Positions 1-7,201 of a stretch of DNA of 12,587 nucleotides are shown here, piece after piece. Origin of the DNA: CAZDOD01 sp964506935. Lineage in GTDB: Bacteria; Desulfobacterota; Zymogenia; Zymogenales; Zymogenaceae. The notes under the pieces were generated by a model, which saw only the letters and a list, made by a program, of their open reading frames with translations, was not told the DNA's origin and searched no databases. How positions within the stretch are numbered: the first letter of the stretch is position 1; each line of letters opens with the position of its first letter. Location of the stretch: NCBI GenBank assembly GCA_964506935.1, contig CAZDOD010000078.1, positions 1-12,587 on the forward strand, in the 5' to 3' direction. Position numbers and translations under genes: made by a program.

Positions 1-62
1 CCATAAAGAGCTTTAGCGAACAATTCTGGCTTGTATACGTGTATTGAATATCCAAGATAAAA
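1..62. other. Short flank downstream of the LuxR gene, no gene seen
   Basis: This AT-rich stretch lies past the stop codon of the regulator. All frames I read close quickly, and I see no hairpin followed by a T-run that would serve as a terminator for the regulator transcript, which runs leftward through here. Confidence 0.5.
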
Positions 63-1229
63 TTATATCAACCAGGTGAGTGATTGTATAACCCGATATA
101 ACTCAATCTTGTTATTAATTTTCAGCTTACGATATATGTTCTTAACGTGTGTACGCACCGTGAACTTACTAATATATAACTTTTCCGCGATATCATCATA
201 AGACATATCCGCCACAATGCAGTAAGCTATGTCTACTTCCCTCTTACTCAGGTGGAAACTGGCCTGTAAGGCAGCTTCCAACTTCGCCTTCTCGTCGGTC
301 AGGTCGGATAAGGTAACGATGAAGTTGGGGGTTGTATTTATCTGGTCAGCTTTCCATATCAGCGAACACTCACTCCGGAAGTTTCTGCCGTTTTCGACAA
401 ATATTATCCTCTCTTTCGGCCATAAAACGAATCTTGCCTCTGTCTTTAGTAAATCACGCAGGTCGGAACAGTCTTTAATGATGCATGATGGCATGGGGAA
501 CTCACCTTTTTCAAGGTTAAACGTGTCCGAAGGCATTCTATTGTATAAATACAGGCATACTTCCCTCGCTTTGGCATTGGAGTGAACTGGCCTGAATTTA
601 TGGTCCAATAAAAGAACTCCTTCATCAGAATCCCCATCGGCGGTTAAAAACCGTTTTTTACAGCCTCGGATCTTTGAAATTGTATCGAGGTTACGAATGG
701 CGAGCATAAGATGAGGCGCCAGTATTCTCGCTTTTTCCATGTCGCCAAGCTCATAGTCCAATTGCTTCTTGGAACGCCAAAGCGTAAATGTGGACTTTAA
801 TTTTTCTTTCCAGCGTAAAGTCAGGAACATTTCCCAGTAGAGGTGCTGGGGAAGAATAAAATTATTGTAAAAATCTGACCTCTCCCATTCCCTGAGAGAA
901 ATAGAATCCCCGACCTTTAGTACCGGCTCCGATGTAGTAAGTGCTTCTTGTAATAAAGGCGAATGATGAAAATAACTGTCTTTGTACAATGTCGGGTAAT
1001 ACCTGTCTTCGACCAGGTTATGGCTATCCGATTTAAAAGACCTTGATTCGACTATTTTCACATGCCTGGGATATCCCTCGATAAGATGAAAAGTGACACA
1101 TTCAGTATGAAACATCTGCATTATTGAGGGACATAAGTTACGAAGGAAACTTTCCATGTCTTCACAGTGATTTGCAGAGTAAATCAGATGTAAAATATCC
1201 TGGTACTCTTTATCAGTCATCCTGGCCAT
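63..1229 (-). CDS. LuxR-family transcriptional regulator with N-terminal sensor region
   Basis: A probable cytoplasmic DNA-binding regulator. The last ~60 residues form a clear LuxR/FixJ-type helix-turn-helix: LSKREVDIAYCIVADMSYDDIAEKL followed by ISKFTVRTHVKNIYRKLKI match the family pattern LTxRExEV...IAxxLxIsxxTVxxHxxxIxxKL. The ~330 residues before it are not a response-regulator receiver. They look like a GAF-like sensor (about residues 10-180) and a PAS-like segment ending in VTLSDLTDEKAK (about 200-325), so a small-molecule ligand is plausible but unproven. The open frame extends to an ATG at 1247, but that codon lies inside a consensus-like promoter (1236-1266) and has only a weak upstream purine run. 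I therefore place the start at the ATG at 1229 (388 aa); the ATG at 1220 (MTDKEYQ..., 385 aa) is equally possible. It is divergent from the importer operon and so is its likely local regulator (inference). Its base composition is AT-richer than the operon. Confidence 0.85.
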   Translation of the reverse strand: MARMTDKEYQDILHLIYSANHCEDMESFLRNLCPSIMQMFHTECVTFHLIEGYPRHVKIVESRSFKSDSHNLVEDRYYPTLYKDSYFHHSPLLQEALTTSEPVLKVGDSISLREWERSDFYNNFILPQHLYWEMFLTLRWKEKLKSTFTLWRSKKQLDYELGDMEKARILAPHLMLAIRNLDTISKIRGCKKRFLTADGDSDEGVLLLDHKFRPVHSNAKAREVCLYLYNRMPSDTFNLEKGEFPMPSCIIKDCSDLRDLLKTEARFVLWPKERIIFVENGRNFRSECSLIWKADQINTTPNFIVTLSDLTDEKAKLEAALQASFHLSKREVDIAYCIVADMSYDDIAEKLYISKFTVRTHVKNIYRKLKINNKIELYRVIQSLTWLI

Positions 1230-1235
1230 ATGCCG

Positions 1236-1266
1236 ATTATATAACATTTTCTTTTGGTGTTGTCAA
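1236..1266 (-). promoter_or_regulatory. Predicted housekeeping promoter of the LuxR gene
   Basis: Read on the minus strand, a perfect TTGACA (1261-1266) is followed by a perfect TATAAT (1236-1241) with a 19-bp spacer. At the preferred 17-bp spacing the overlapping hexamer TATATA (1238-1243) is preceded by TG at the extended -10 position. Transcription would begin around 1228-1231, so the mRNA would be leaderless or nearly so for the ATG at 1229 and would exclude the ATG at 1247. Assigned by consensus only. Confidence 0.6.
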
Positions 1267-1553
1267 AAATACCCTAAGTGCGGTATTTAAGTACCGGTTT
1301 ATCTGTGTAATACTTTTAAGGGTAAAAAAGTTATAATATCTCTTAAAATATAATCCCAGAATTCACTTCCATGTACCCCAAGGACAAGATACGGAAAAAG
1401 TAGGCCAAAAACAAATGGGGATGGGAGCACTTAATCGTGTCTCTAATCTCTGGTTGTTTTTCACAACGGGTTTTCATACAATGACAGGGCAGATTGTTAA
1501 CAGACCGAATAATATGTTTTCGGTTGGCATTGTTACACACCTGGGAGAAGGTA
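1248..1553 (+). promoter_or_regulatory. Divergent intergenic region and operon leader
   Basis: This 306-bp gap carries the control region. Besides the regulator promoter and the palindrome, two TATAAT hexamers lie on the plus strand (1332-1337 and 1349-1354). Neither has a recognisable TTGACA-like partner 16-18 bp upstream, as would be expected for an activator-dependent promoter. Starting from either would give a 5' leader of about 190-210 nt before the first operon gene. Within the leader I see one small hairpin, GTTGT/ACAAC near 1453-1467, and no riboswitch class I recognise. Confidence 0.4.
1281..1296. promoter_or_regulatory. 16-bp near-palindrome, candidate operator
   Basis: CGGTATTTAAGTACCG is self-complementary at 7 of 8 base pairs. 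It lies between the divergent LuxR gene and the ABC operon, 14 bp upstream of the regulator's predicted -35 box. A looser pair, ACCCTAA (1271-1277) and TTAAGGGT (1316-1323), spans the same area. Two-fold symmetry suits a dimeric LuxR-type HTH, but no consensus for this regulator is known to me, so the link is inferred. Confidence 0.4.
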
Positions 1554-2384
1554 GTGTTGAAGACGGGAACTGAAAAAAACGTAAAGCTGCGTGTAGAAAA
1601 TATCTCGCTTAGCTTCGGGGGAGTACGGGCTCTTACCGACGTCAGTCTGGATATCAGGGACAACGAGATAACGGCCATTATCGGTCCCAACGGCGCCGGT
1701 AAGACCGCCCTTCTTAACTGTATCAACGGCTTTTATAAACCGCAAAAAGGCGAGATATATTACGACGGTCAAAGAATTACCCGTATGCGCCCGGACAGAC
1801 TGGCCAAGATGGGCATCGCCAGGACTTTTCAGAATATCGAACTTTATACCGGCTTGAGCACTCAGGACAACATTTTGGCAGCCCGGCACGTGATTATGAA
1901 GCGAAGTTTTGTCACTGGTGCGTTATACTTCGGCTGGGCGCACCGGGAAGAAATCGCGCACCGCCTGATTGTAGAGGAGATAATAGATTTTCTGGAAATA
2001 GGGCCGATCAGAAAAAAGATGGTGGGGGTACTTCCCTACGGGATGCGGAAAAGGGTAGAGCTGGGAAGGGCTCTGGCCCTGGAGCCGCATATCCTGCTCC
2101 TCGACGAGCCGATGGCCGGCATGAACCTGGAGGAAAAGGAGGATATTGCCCGTTTCATCATCGATGTATTCGAGGGCCAGGGAGACACCTATCCGGATAC
2201 GCCGGTGCTTAGAGATGGCATCAAATGCATTATCCTTGTCGAGCATGATATGGGTGTAGTGATGGACATCGCCGACAGAATTATCGTCCTCGACTTCGGA
2301 CGCAAGATAGCAGAGGGCACCCCCGATGAAGTTAAGACCAATCCCGAGGTTATCAGTGCCTATCTGGGGGGAGACCGAGTGTGA
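1554..2384 (+). CDS. ABC transporter ATP-binding protein, LivG type
   Basis: One of two cytoplasmic ATPases of a branched-chain/hydrophobic-amino-acid-type (HAAT) importer. From a GTG start at 1554 (276 aa): Walker A GPNGAGKT (44-51), Q-loop in ARTFQN (about 93), signature-like LPYGMRKRVELGRAL (160-174), Walker B ILLLDEP (180-186) and H-loop VEHD (229-232). The relaxed signature, with PYG in place of SGG, is usual for LivG proteins. The frame is open to a TTG at 1494, but GGAGAAGG at 1544-1551 supports GTG 1554 or TTG 1557 as the start. An unusual extra ~15-20 residues (about 205-223, including GQGDTYPDTPVLRDG) sit between Walker B and the H-loop. This is the first gene of the operon; the next ATPase gene starts 28 bp later. 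Confidence 0.9.
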   Translation: MLKTGTEKNVKLRVENISLSFGGVRALTDVSLDIRDNEITAIIGPNGAGKTALLNCINGFYKPQKGEIYYDGQRITRMRPDRLAKMGIARTFQNIELYTGLSTQDNILAARHVIMKRSFVTGALYFGWAHREEIAHRLIVEEIIDFLEIGPIRKKMVGVLPYGMRKRVELGRALALEPHILLLDEPMAGMNLEEKEDIARFIIDVFEGQGDTYPDTPVLRDGIKCIILVEHDMGVVMDIADRIIVLDFGRKIAEGTPDEVKTNPEVISAYLGGDRV

Positions 2385-2412
2385 GAGGGGGTACTTTGGG
2401 AGAACCGGCAAT

Positions 2413-3207
2413 ATGTTAAAAGTTAACAATATTGAAGTTGTTTACATGAATGTTATCCAGGTGCTGCATGGCGTCTCGCTGGAGGTAGGCGAAGGAAAAA
2501 TCGTGGTGCTGCTCGGGGCCAATGGTGGGGGTAAGACCACCACGCTCAAGGCAATTTCAGGACTGCTCAAGACGGAGGAGGGGGAAGTGACCGGCGGAAG
2601 TATTGTTTTTAACGATAGACGGATAGACCGCTATGACCCTGCTTATATCGCCACCATGGGGATAAGCCAGGTCATGGAAGGACGGAGAGTCCTGGAGCAC
2701 CTGAGCGTGGAGGAAAATTTGCTGATAGGTGCCTACCGCCGCCAAGACCGGGCAGGAATAAAACGGGATATGGCCATGGTCTTTGATTACTTCCCCAGTA
2801 TAAAAGAATTCCGCCACCGGGTAAGCGGTTATCTCTCGGGCGGCGAGCAACAAATGCTGGTGATAGGCCGGGCGCTCATGGCGCAACCCAGACTCATGCT
2901 TCTGGACGAGCCCTCGCTGGGTCTGGCGCCGCTGCTGGTACAGGAAATTTACGAAATCATCCAGAGAATCATTGCCGAACGAAAGATGTCCATACTCCTC
3001 GTGGAACAGGATGTTAAAACTGCCCTCGGTATCGCTGATTATGGTTACGTCATGGAAAACGGGAGAATTGTCATGGACGGCCCGGCTGATAAGTTAAAAG
3101 ATAACGAAGATATTAAAGAATTCTATATGGGGCTATCGACGGTCGGGTCCCAAAAGAGTTACCGGGAGGTCAAGCACTATCGGCGCCGGAAGAGATGGCT
3201 CGCCTGA
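2413..3207 (+). CDS. ABC transporter ATP-binding protein, LivF type
   Basis: The second ATPase of the importer (264 aa). Visible motifs are Walker A GANGGGKT (35-42), Q-loop glutamine near 86 in GISQVMEGRRV, ABC signature LSGGEQQ (141-147), Walker B LMLLDEP (161-167), and VEQD (197-200) where most ABC ATPases have His; a Gln there is common in LivF proteins. The second Gly of the Walker A GGG replaces the usual Ala. The ATG at 2413 is preceded by GGAG at 2399-2402; the open frame runs further upstream but only through the end of the previous gene. A short basic tail after residue 245 (SYREVKHYRRRKRWLA) extends beyond the usual LivF end. It presumably pairs with the LivG-type ATPase beneath the two permeases. 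Confidence 0.9.
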   Translation: MLKVNNIEVVYMNVIQVLHGVSLEVGEGKIVVLLGANGGGKTTTLKAISGLLKTEEGEVTGGSIVFNDRRIDRYDPAYIATMGISQVMEGRRVLEHLSVEENLLIGAYRRQDRAGIKRDMAMVFDYFPSIKEFRHRVSGYLSGGEQQMLVIGRALMAQPRLMLLDEPSLGLAPLLVQEIYEIIQRIIAERKMSILLVEQDVKTALGIADYGYVMENGRIVMDGPADKLKDNEDIKEFYMGLSTVGSQKSYREVKHYRRRKRWLA

Positions 3208-3225
3208 AAAAGGAATCCTACTTTT

Positions 3226-5169
3226 ATGACGAATGATGGACTGGAGAACATTTACAGAGATAAGGGCGATACCTGGCCCAAGATACTGCAATACAACCGT
3301 AAAAAATATGGCGATAGCCGCATAGCCATGCGTTACAAGCATTACGGTATCTGGCAGCGTTACACATGGAACGATTATTATCGGGATACCGGTCAGCTCG
3401 CCCTCGGCCTGCTCGCGCTGGGATTCGTGCAGGGAGACAGGTTGCTTATCATCGGGGATAATGCCCCGCAGTGGTATACCGCCGAGCTGGCCGCCCAAGC
3501 CAATCACGGGGTTTCCGTCGGGTTGTACTCGGATTTGACGACGGCGGAGACAAGATACATAGCTGAGAACTCCGGGGCCAGTTTTGTCATCGTCGAAGAC
3601 CAGGAACAGGTCGATAAATTGCTCCAGATTAAAGATAAACTCCCGGGGCTCCGGAAGGTGATTTACTGGCGCCAGAAAGGGCTGTCTCATTATAACGACC
3701 CGATTTTGATGGGTTATCGGCAGGTACTGAAACTGGGGGAAAATTACGCAAGAGAGCACCCCGGGCTCTTCGAGGCAAATGTGGAGAGCGGCCGGGCCGA
3801 TGATATTTGCGCCATTATCTATACTTCTGGTACCACCGGTAATAATCCCAAGGGAGCCGTCCATACGTACAGAACGATGATACCGGGAGCTTATTATCTC
3901 CTGCAGTTCGACCCGTGGTCTGAGGGTGATAATGTCGTCTCTTCACTGCCTCCTGCCTGGATTACCGAGCAATGGCTGGGGATTGGCTGTCACCTGTTAT
4001 CAGCTAGCATCCTGAACTTCGCCGAGGAGGCGGAAACTCAGCCGCAGGATATCCGGGAAATAGGGCCGGATATCGTATTATACGGGGCGAGGCTGTGGGA
4101 AAGCCAGGCGAGTAGCGTACAGGCGCGTATACAGGGTTCCGACCCTCTCAAGAAACTTAGCTATCGTTTGTTCATGCCCGTCGGTAATAAAATGGCTGGA
4201 TTAGAATTTGAAAAGAAAAAGCCGGGAATTTTCTGGAAAACCATTAATGCATTGGCCGATTTAATTCTCTTCAGGCCTATCAGGGATAGCCTCGGCATGG
4301 CTAACGCCAGAATCTGCTATACTACCGGGGCAACACTCAGTCCGGAAGTCATCCGGTTTTACCATGCCCTCGGAATACCATTGAAAATCCTGTACGGGTC
4401 GGCAGAGGGCGGGGCCCTCACTGGGTCCAGGACCGGCGACATCGGCCTGGAGACCATTGGTACCCTCAACTGGGAGGATGAGGTCAGAATAACTTCCGAG
4501 GGCGAGCTTATCTGCCGGCAGCCCAGCCTTTTCATGGGTTATCATAACGACCCGGCGTTAACGGCTAGGGTACTTAAAGACGGCTGGTTTTACACAGGTG
4601 ATAGCGGGTATATCAGGGACGATGGCTGCGTTATCCTTACAGACAGGTTGAATGACCTTATCAATCTTCCTGACGGCGCTACCATAGCTCCCCAGTTGAT
4701 TGAAAGCCGGTTGAAGTTCAGTCCATATATCAAGGATGCTTGGGTTACAGCCGGACCTGATGGGGCTTATGTCTCGGTAATCATCATTATTGACTCCAAC
4801 AACGTCGGGCACTGGGCTGACCGGAAGGGTGTGACCTATACCACATTTAATGACCTCTCTCAGAAACCAGAGGTCTACGAGCTGGTGAGGCAGGATATAG
4901 CCAGGATCAATCGGGATCTTCCTCCATCTTCACGAGTAAAGAAGTACGTCAACCTGCCCAAGGAATTTGATCCCGATGAAGCCGAACTGACCTGCAATAG
5001 AAAGCTGAGAAGGGCTTTCCTCGAAGAGCGCTACCGCGAGCTCGTCGGAACTATATATGAGGATAAGACCGAGGTGCCCGTCGAGACACAGGTGAGGTAC
5101 CGTGACGGGCGGACGGGTAGTGTGAAAACCATGGTTAATATCAAGTCGGTTGAGGGGGCTGACTCATGA
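3226..5169 (+). CDS. AMP-forming acyl/aryl-CoA ligase (long-chain acyl-CoA synthetase-like)
   Basis: A member of the adenylate-forming superfamily that would activate a carboxylic acid with ATP and join it to CoA, with AMP and PPi as by-products. Motifs in the 647-aa product: A3 phosphate loop YTSGTTGNNPKG (199-210, one Asn more than the usual TGNPKG), A5 YGSAEGG (390-396), A7 GWFYTGDSG (453-461), A8 hinge region DRLNDLINLPDGATIAPQLIE split at 473-493, and A10 region ELTCNRKLRR (587-596) with K593 as the probable catalytic lysine. The common DRxKD of A8 reads DRLND here. About 50 residues follow A10. The gene sits between the ATPase and permease genes, begins 18 bp after livF (AGGA at 3211-3214), and overlaps the next gene by ATGA. 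It probably traps imported substrate as a CoA thioester. Whether the acid is fatty, aromatic or other cannot be read from the sequence. Confidence 0.88.
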   Translation: MTNDGLENIYRDKGDTWPKILQYNRKKYGDSRIAMRYKHYGIWQRYTWNDYYRDTGQLALGLLALGFVQGDRLLIIGDNAPQWYTAELAAQANHGVSVGLYSDLTTAETRYIAENSGASFVIVEDQEQVDKLLQIKDKLPGLRKVIYWRQKGLSHYNDPILMGYRQVLKLGENYAREHPGLFEANVESGRADDICAIIYTSGTTGNNPKGAVHTYRTMIPGAYYLLQFDPWSEGDNVVSSLPPAWITEQWLGIGCHLLSASILNFAEEAETQPQDIREIGPDIVLYGARLWESQASSVQARIQGSDPLKKLSYRLFMPVGNKMAGLEFEKKKPGIFWKTINALADLILFRPIRDSLGMANARICYTTGATLSPEVIRFYHALGIPLKILYGSAEGGALTGSRTGDIGLETIGTLNWEDEVRITSEGELICRQPSLFMGYHNDPALTARVLKDGWFYTGDSGYIRDDGCVILTDRLNDLINLPDGATIAPQLIESRLKFSPYIKDAWVTAGPDGAYVSVIIIIDSNNVGHWADRKGVTYTTFNDLSQKPEVYELVRQDIARINRDLPPSSRVKKYVNLPKEFDPDEAELTCNRKLRRAFLEERYRELVGTIYEDKTEVPVETQVRYRDGRTGSVKTMVNIKSVEGADS

Positions 5170-6053
5170 GTTTTTTACAATTAGTGGTGACCGGCTTCGG
5201 ACTGGGGATGGTCTACGCCCTGATTGCTATCGGATTTGTCATCATACTTAAATGCTCCAAGGCGTTTAATATAGCTCAGGGGCAATTCGTGATGATAGGC
5301 GGCTACCTGGGTTTTACCTTTCTGGTGACCTTCCATCTTCCGGTATGGGCCAGTCTTATTGCCGCCATAGCCGTGGCCGTTATTATGGGTCTGTTGATAG
5401 AGCGCTTGACCCTGCGCCCCATGGTGGGTCAGCCGGTGCTGGCGATTATCATGATGACCATCGCTCTGGGGACGGTGCTTGATGGAGTGGCCACACTGGT
5501 CTGGGGTGGTGAATACAAAGCCTACCACGGGGTACTGCCGACAATGACCCTGAAGATCGGCGAGTTATCCATACCGCCGGATACGATGATCGGTATTATC
5601 GTATCTATTATCGTGGTGGTGGTACTAATGATTCTCTTCCGATACACCAAGGTGGGTCTGGCTATGCGGGCTACCGCCGAGGATGAACAGGTGGTACAAG
5701 GCGCCGGTATCAAGGTAACCACGGTTTATGCCATCTCCTGGGTGATTGCCTGTGTGGTCGGCGTCGTCAGTGGTATCCTTCTCGGTAGCGTGTCCGGTGT
5801 TTCAGTCGCGCTAACCGAGGCCGGTATGAGGGCCTTCGCGGTGGTATTACTGGGAGGGATTGACTCGATAGGCGGGGCTATCGTCGCCGGAGTTACGCTG
5901 GGTATACTGGAGAACGTGTCGGTCCGTTACTTGGACCCGCTATTGCCTTCCGGCGGCGGGCTGGCTAATGTTTTTCCGTTCATCGTCATTATCATCGTAC
6001 TGATTTTCAAACCTCACGGTTTATTCGGTCTGGCCAGGATTGAGAGGATTTAG
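5166..6053 (+). CDS. ABC transporter permease, LivH type
   Basis: An integral inner-membrane subunit of the importer (295 aa) made almost entirely of hydrophobic helices, with about eight expected. Family features include the N-terminal GLGMVYALIAIGFVIILK, the FNIAQGQFVMIGGY segment after helix 1, the cytoplasmic-loop-like GLAMRATAEDEQVVQGAGI (about 162-180) that contacts the ATPases, the VVLLGGIDSIGGAIVAG stretch, and the closing FKPHGLFG motif. Its ATG overlaps the stop of the ligase gene (ATGA), which implies translational coupling between ligase and transporter. Length and layout are normal for the family. Confidence 0.93.
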   Translation: MSFLQLVVTGFGLGMVYALIAIGFVIILKCSKAFNIAQGQFVMIGGYLGFTFLVTFHLPVWASLIAAIAVAVIMGLLIERLTLRPMVGQPVLAIIMMTIALGTVLDGVATLVWGGEYKAYHGVLPTMTLKIGELSIPPDTMIGIIVSIIVVVVLMILFRYTKVGLAMRATAEDEQVVQGAGIKVTTVYAISWVIACVVGVVSGILLGSVSGVSVALTEAGMRAFAVVLLGGIDSIGGAIVAGVTLGILENVSVRYLDPLLPSGGGLANVFPFIVIIIVLIFKPHGLFGLARIERI

Positions 6054-6055
6054 TA

Positions 6056-7108
6056 ATGAGTCTACCAAGCGGAGTCTTCCAGGAAAGTTACGCCCAGGAT
6101 ATGGCCATCTTCCGCACTAAAACGCACTGGCTGTTATTACTGGCTTTCCTCGCCCTGCTTTTCGCCATGCCGGCGTATGCCAGCGACCGAATCTTAACGA
6201 TATCGACGATTATCGGCATCACCATCATCAGCGTACTCGGCCTGCAAATCCTGACGGGTTACTGCGGGCAGATTTCACTCGGGCATGCCGGTTTTATGGC
6301 GGTCGGTGGCTACGCATCCGCTATTCTTACGGCCAAGCTCGGCTGGTCATTCTGGGCAGCCCTGCCCTGTGCCGGCCTGAGTGCGGGAATCGTGGGCATT
6401 GTCTTCGGCCTGCCGTCCCTGAAGATAAAGGGCTTCTACCTGATTATGGCGACGGTGGCCGCCCATTTTATTATCATCTGGCTTGTCCTCCAGTTTTACG
6501 ATGTTACCGGCGGCGCCGACGGGATGTCAGTGACGAAACCCACGATAGGTAGCTTCGAGTTTTATTCTAAATCCAGTTATTTTTACCTAGTGATGGTGAT
6601 TACCTGTATAGCGGTCTACGTGGCGAAAAACATCGTCAGAACCCGGTCGGGCCGGGCTTTTGTGGCCGTACGCGATAACGACCTGGCGGCCGAGGTTATG
6701 GGTGTCAACCTGTGGATATACAAACTCACCGCCTTCTTTATCGGCTGCGTTTTTGCCGGTGTTTCCGCGGCATTGCTGATTCACTACTACGGCTTTATCA
6801 GCACCGATAATTTCCCCTTCATGAATTCTGTATGGTACCTGGGTATGCTCATCGTCGGCGGTATGGGAAGCACCAGCGGGGTTATCCTGGGCGTGGTCTC
6901 CCTCAAGCTGCTGGACGAAGCGGTGACCGTTTTCGGGCCGATGCTGGCCGCCATTTTTCCCGCCATCGCGGCCCAGGCGGCGGCTTCACTGGGTCTTATC
7001 ATGCGCGGGCTGGTTATCATCGTTTTCCTTATCTTCGAGCCGCGGGGACTGGTACACCGCTGGGAGATTGTAAAATCGTATTACAGGCGATGGCCTTTCT
7101 CATACTAA
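6056..7108 (+). CDS. ABC transporter permease, LivM type
   Basis: The second inner-membrane subunit (350 aa). The diagnostic segment GYCGQISLGHAGFMAVGGY (about 71-89) is typical of LivM, as are the ATPase-contact loop GRAFVAVRDNDLAAEVMGVN (about 200-219), the LIVGGMGSTSGVILG stretch, and the closing FEPRGLVHRW. About 25 hydrophilic residues precede the first helix (WLLLLAFLALLFAMPAYA). The start follows the previous stop by 2 bp, and AGAGGA at 6043-6048 gives a 7-nt spacer. The end carries several in-phase or nearby stops (TAATAAGTAA). Confidence 0.93.
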   Translation: MSLPSGVFQESYAQDMAIFRTKTHWLLLLAFLALLFAMPAYASDRILTISTIIGITIISVLGLQILTGYCGQISLGHAGFMAVGGYASAILTAKLGWSFWAALPCAGLSAGIVGIVFGLPSLKIKGFYLIMATVAAHFIIIWLVLQFYDVTGGADGMSVTKPTIGSFEFYSKSSYFYLVMVITCIAVYVAKNIVRTRSGRAFVAVRDNDLAAEVMGVNLWIYKLTAFFIGCVFAGVSAALLIHYYGFISTDNFPFMNSVWYLGMLIVGGMGSTSGVILGVVSLKLLDEAVTVFGPMLAAIFPAIAAQAAASLGLIMRGLVIIVFLIFEPRGLVHRWEIVKSYYRRWPFSY

Positions 7109-7125
7109 TAAGTAAAAAACGGGTG

Positions 7126-7145
7126 AAAGGAGGTGGATGAGTTAG
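7126..7145 (+). promoter_or_regulatory. Full-strength Shine-Dalgarno followed by a two-codon frame
   Basis: AAAGGAGGTG (7126-7135) matches the 16S rRNA anti-Shine-Dalgarno over ten bases. It is followed directly by ATG AGT TAG. An overlapping GTG at 7133 opens an 18-codon frame ending at 7189. The site sits in the 93-bp gap before the binding-protein gene. It may be a ribosome standby or leader site, or a relic. Confidence 0.3.
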
Positions 7146-7201
7146 AAGAAATATTATTGGCTATCTGGTGGTATCAACTTAGGAATTAAGAAGGAGGGAA
7201 T

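Noticed and set aside
1415..1573. 52-codon plus-strand frame in the leader starting ATGGGGATG
   Set aside because: It has no ribosome binding site, no recognisable product, and overlaps the livG start. It could be a leader peptide, but nothing supports that.
1343..1726. 127-codon minus-strand frame spanning the intergenic leader
   Set aside because: Much of it is the reverse of the LivG Walker A region; the rest shows no domain features. I treat it as chance.
3133..3864. 243-codon open frame on the minus strand
   Set aside because: It lies opposite the end of the LivF-type gene and the start of the ligase gene, both of which have strong family motifs. Its translation resembles no family, and it is an antisense shadow.
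6832..7140. 102-codon plus-strand frame within and beyond the LivM-type gene
   Set aside because: It is an out-of-frame shadow, rich in Arg and Gly, typical of shifted reading of a GC-rich gene.
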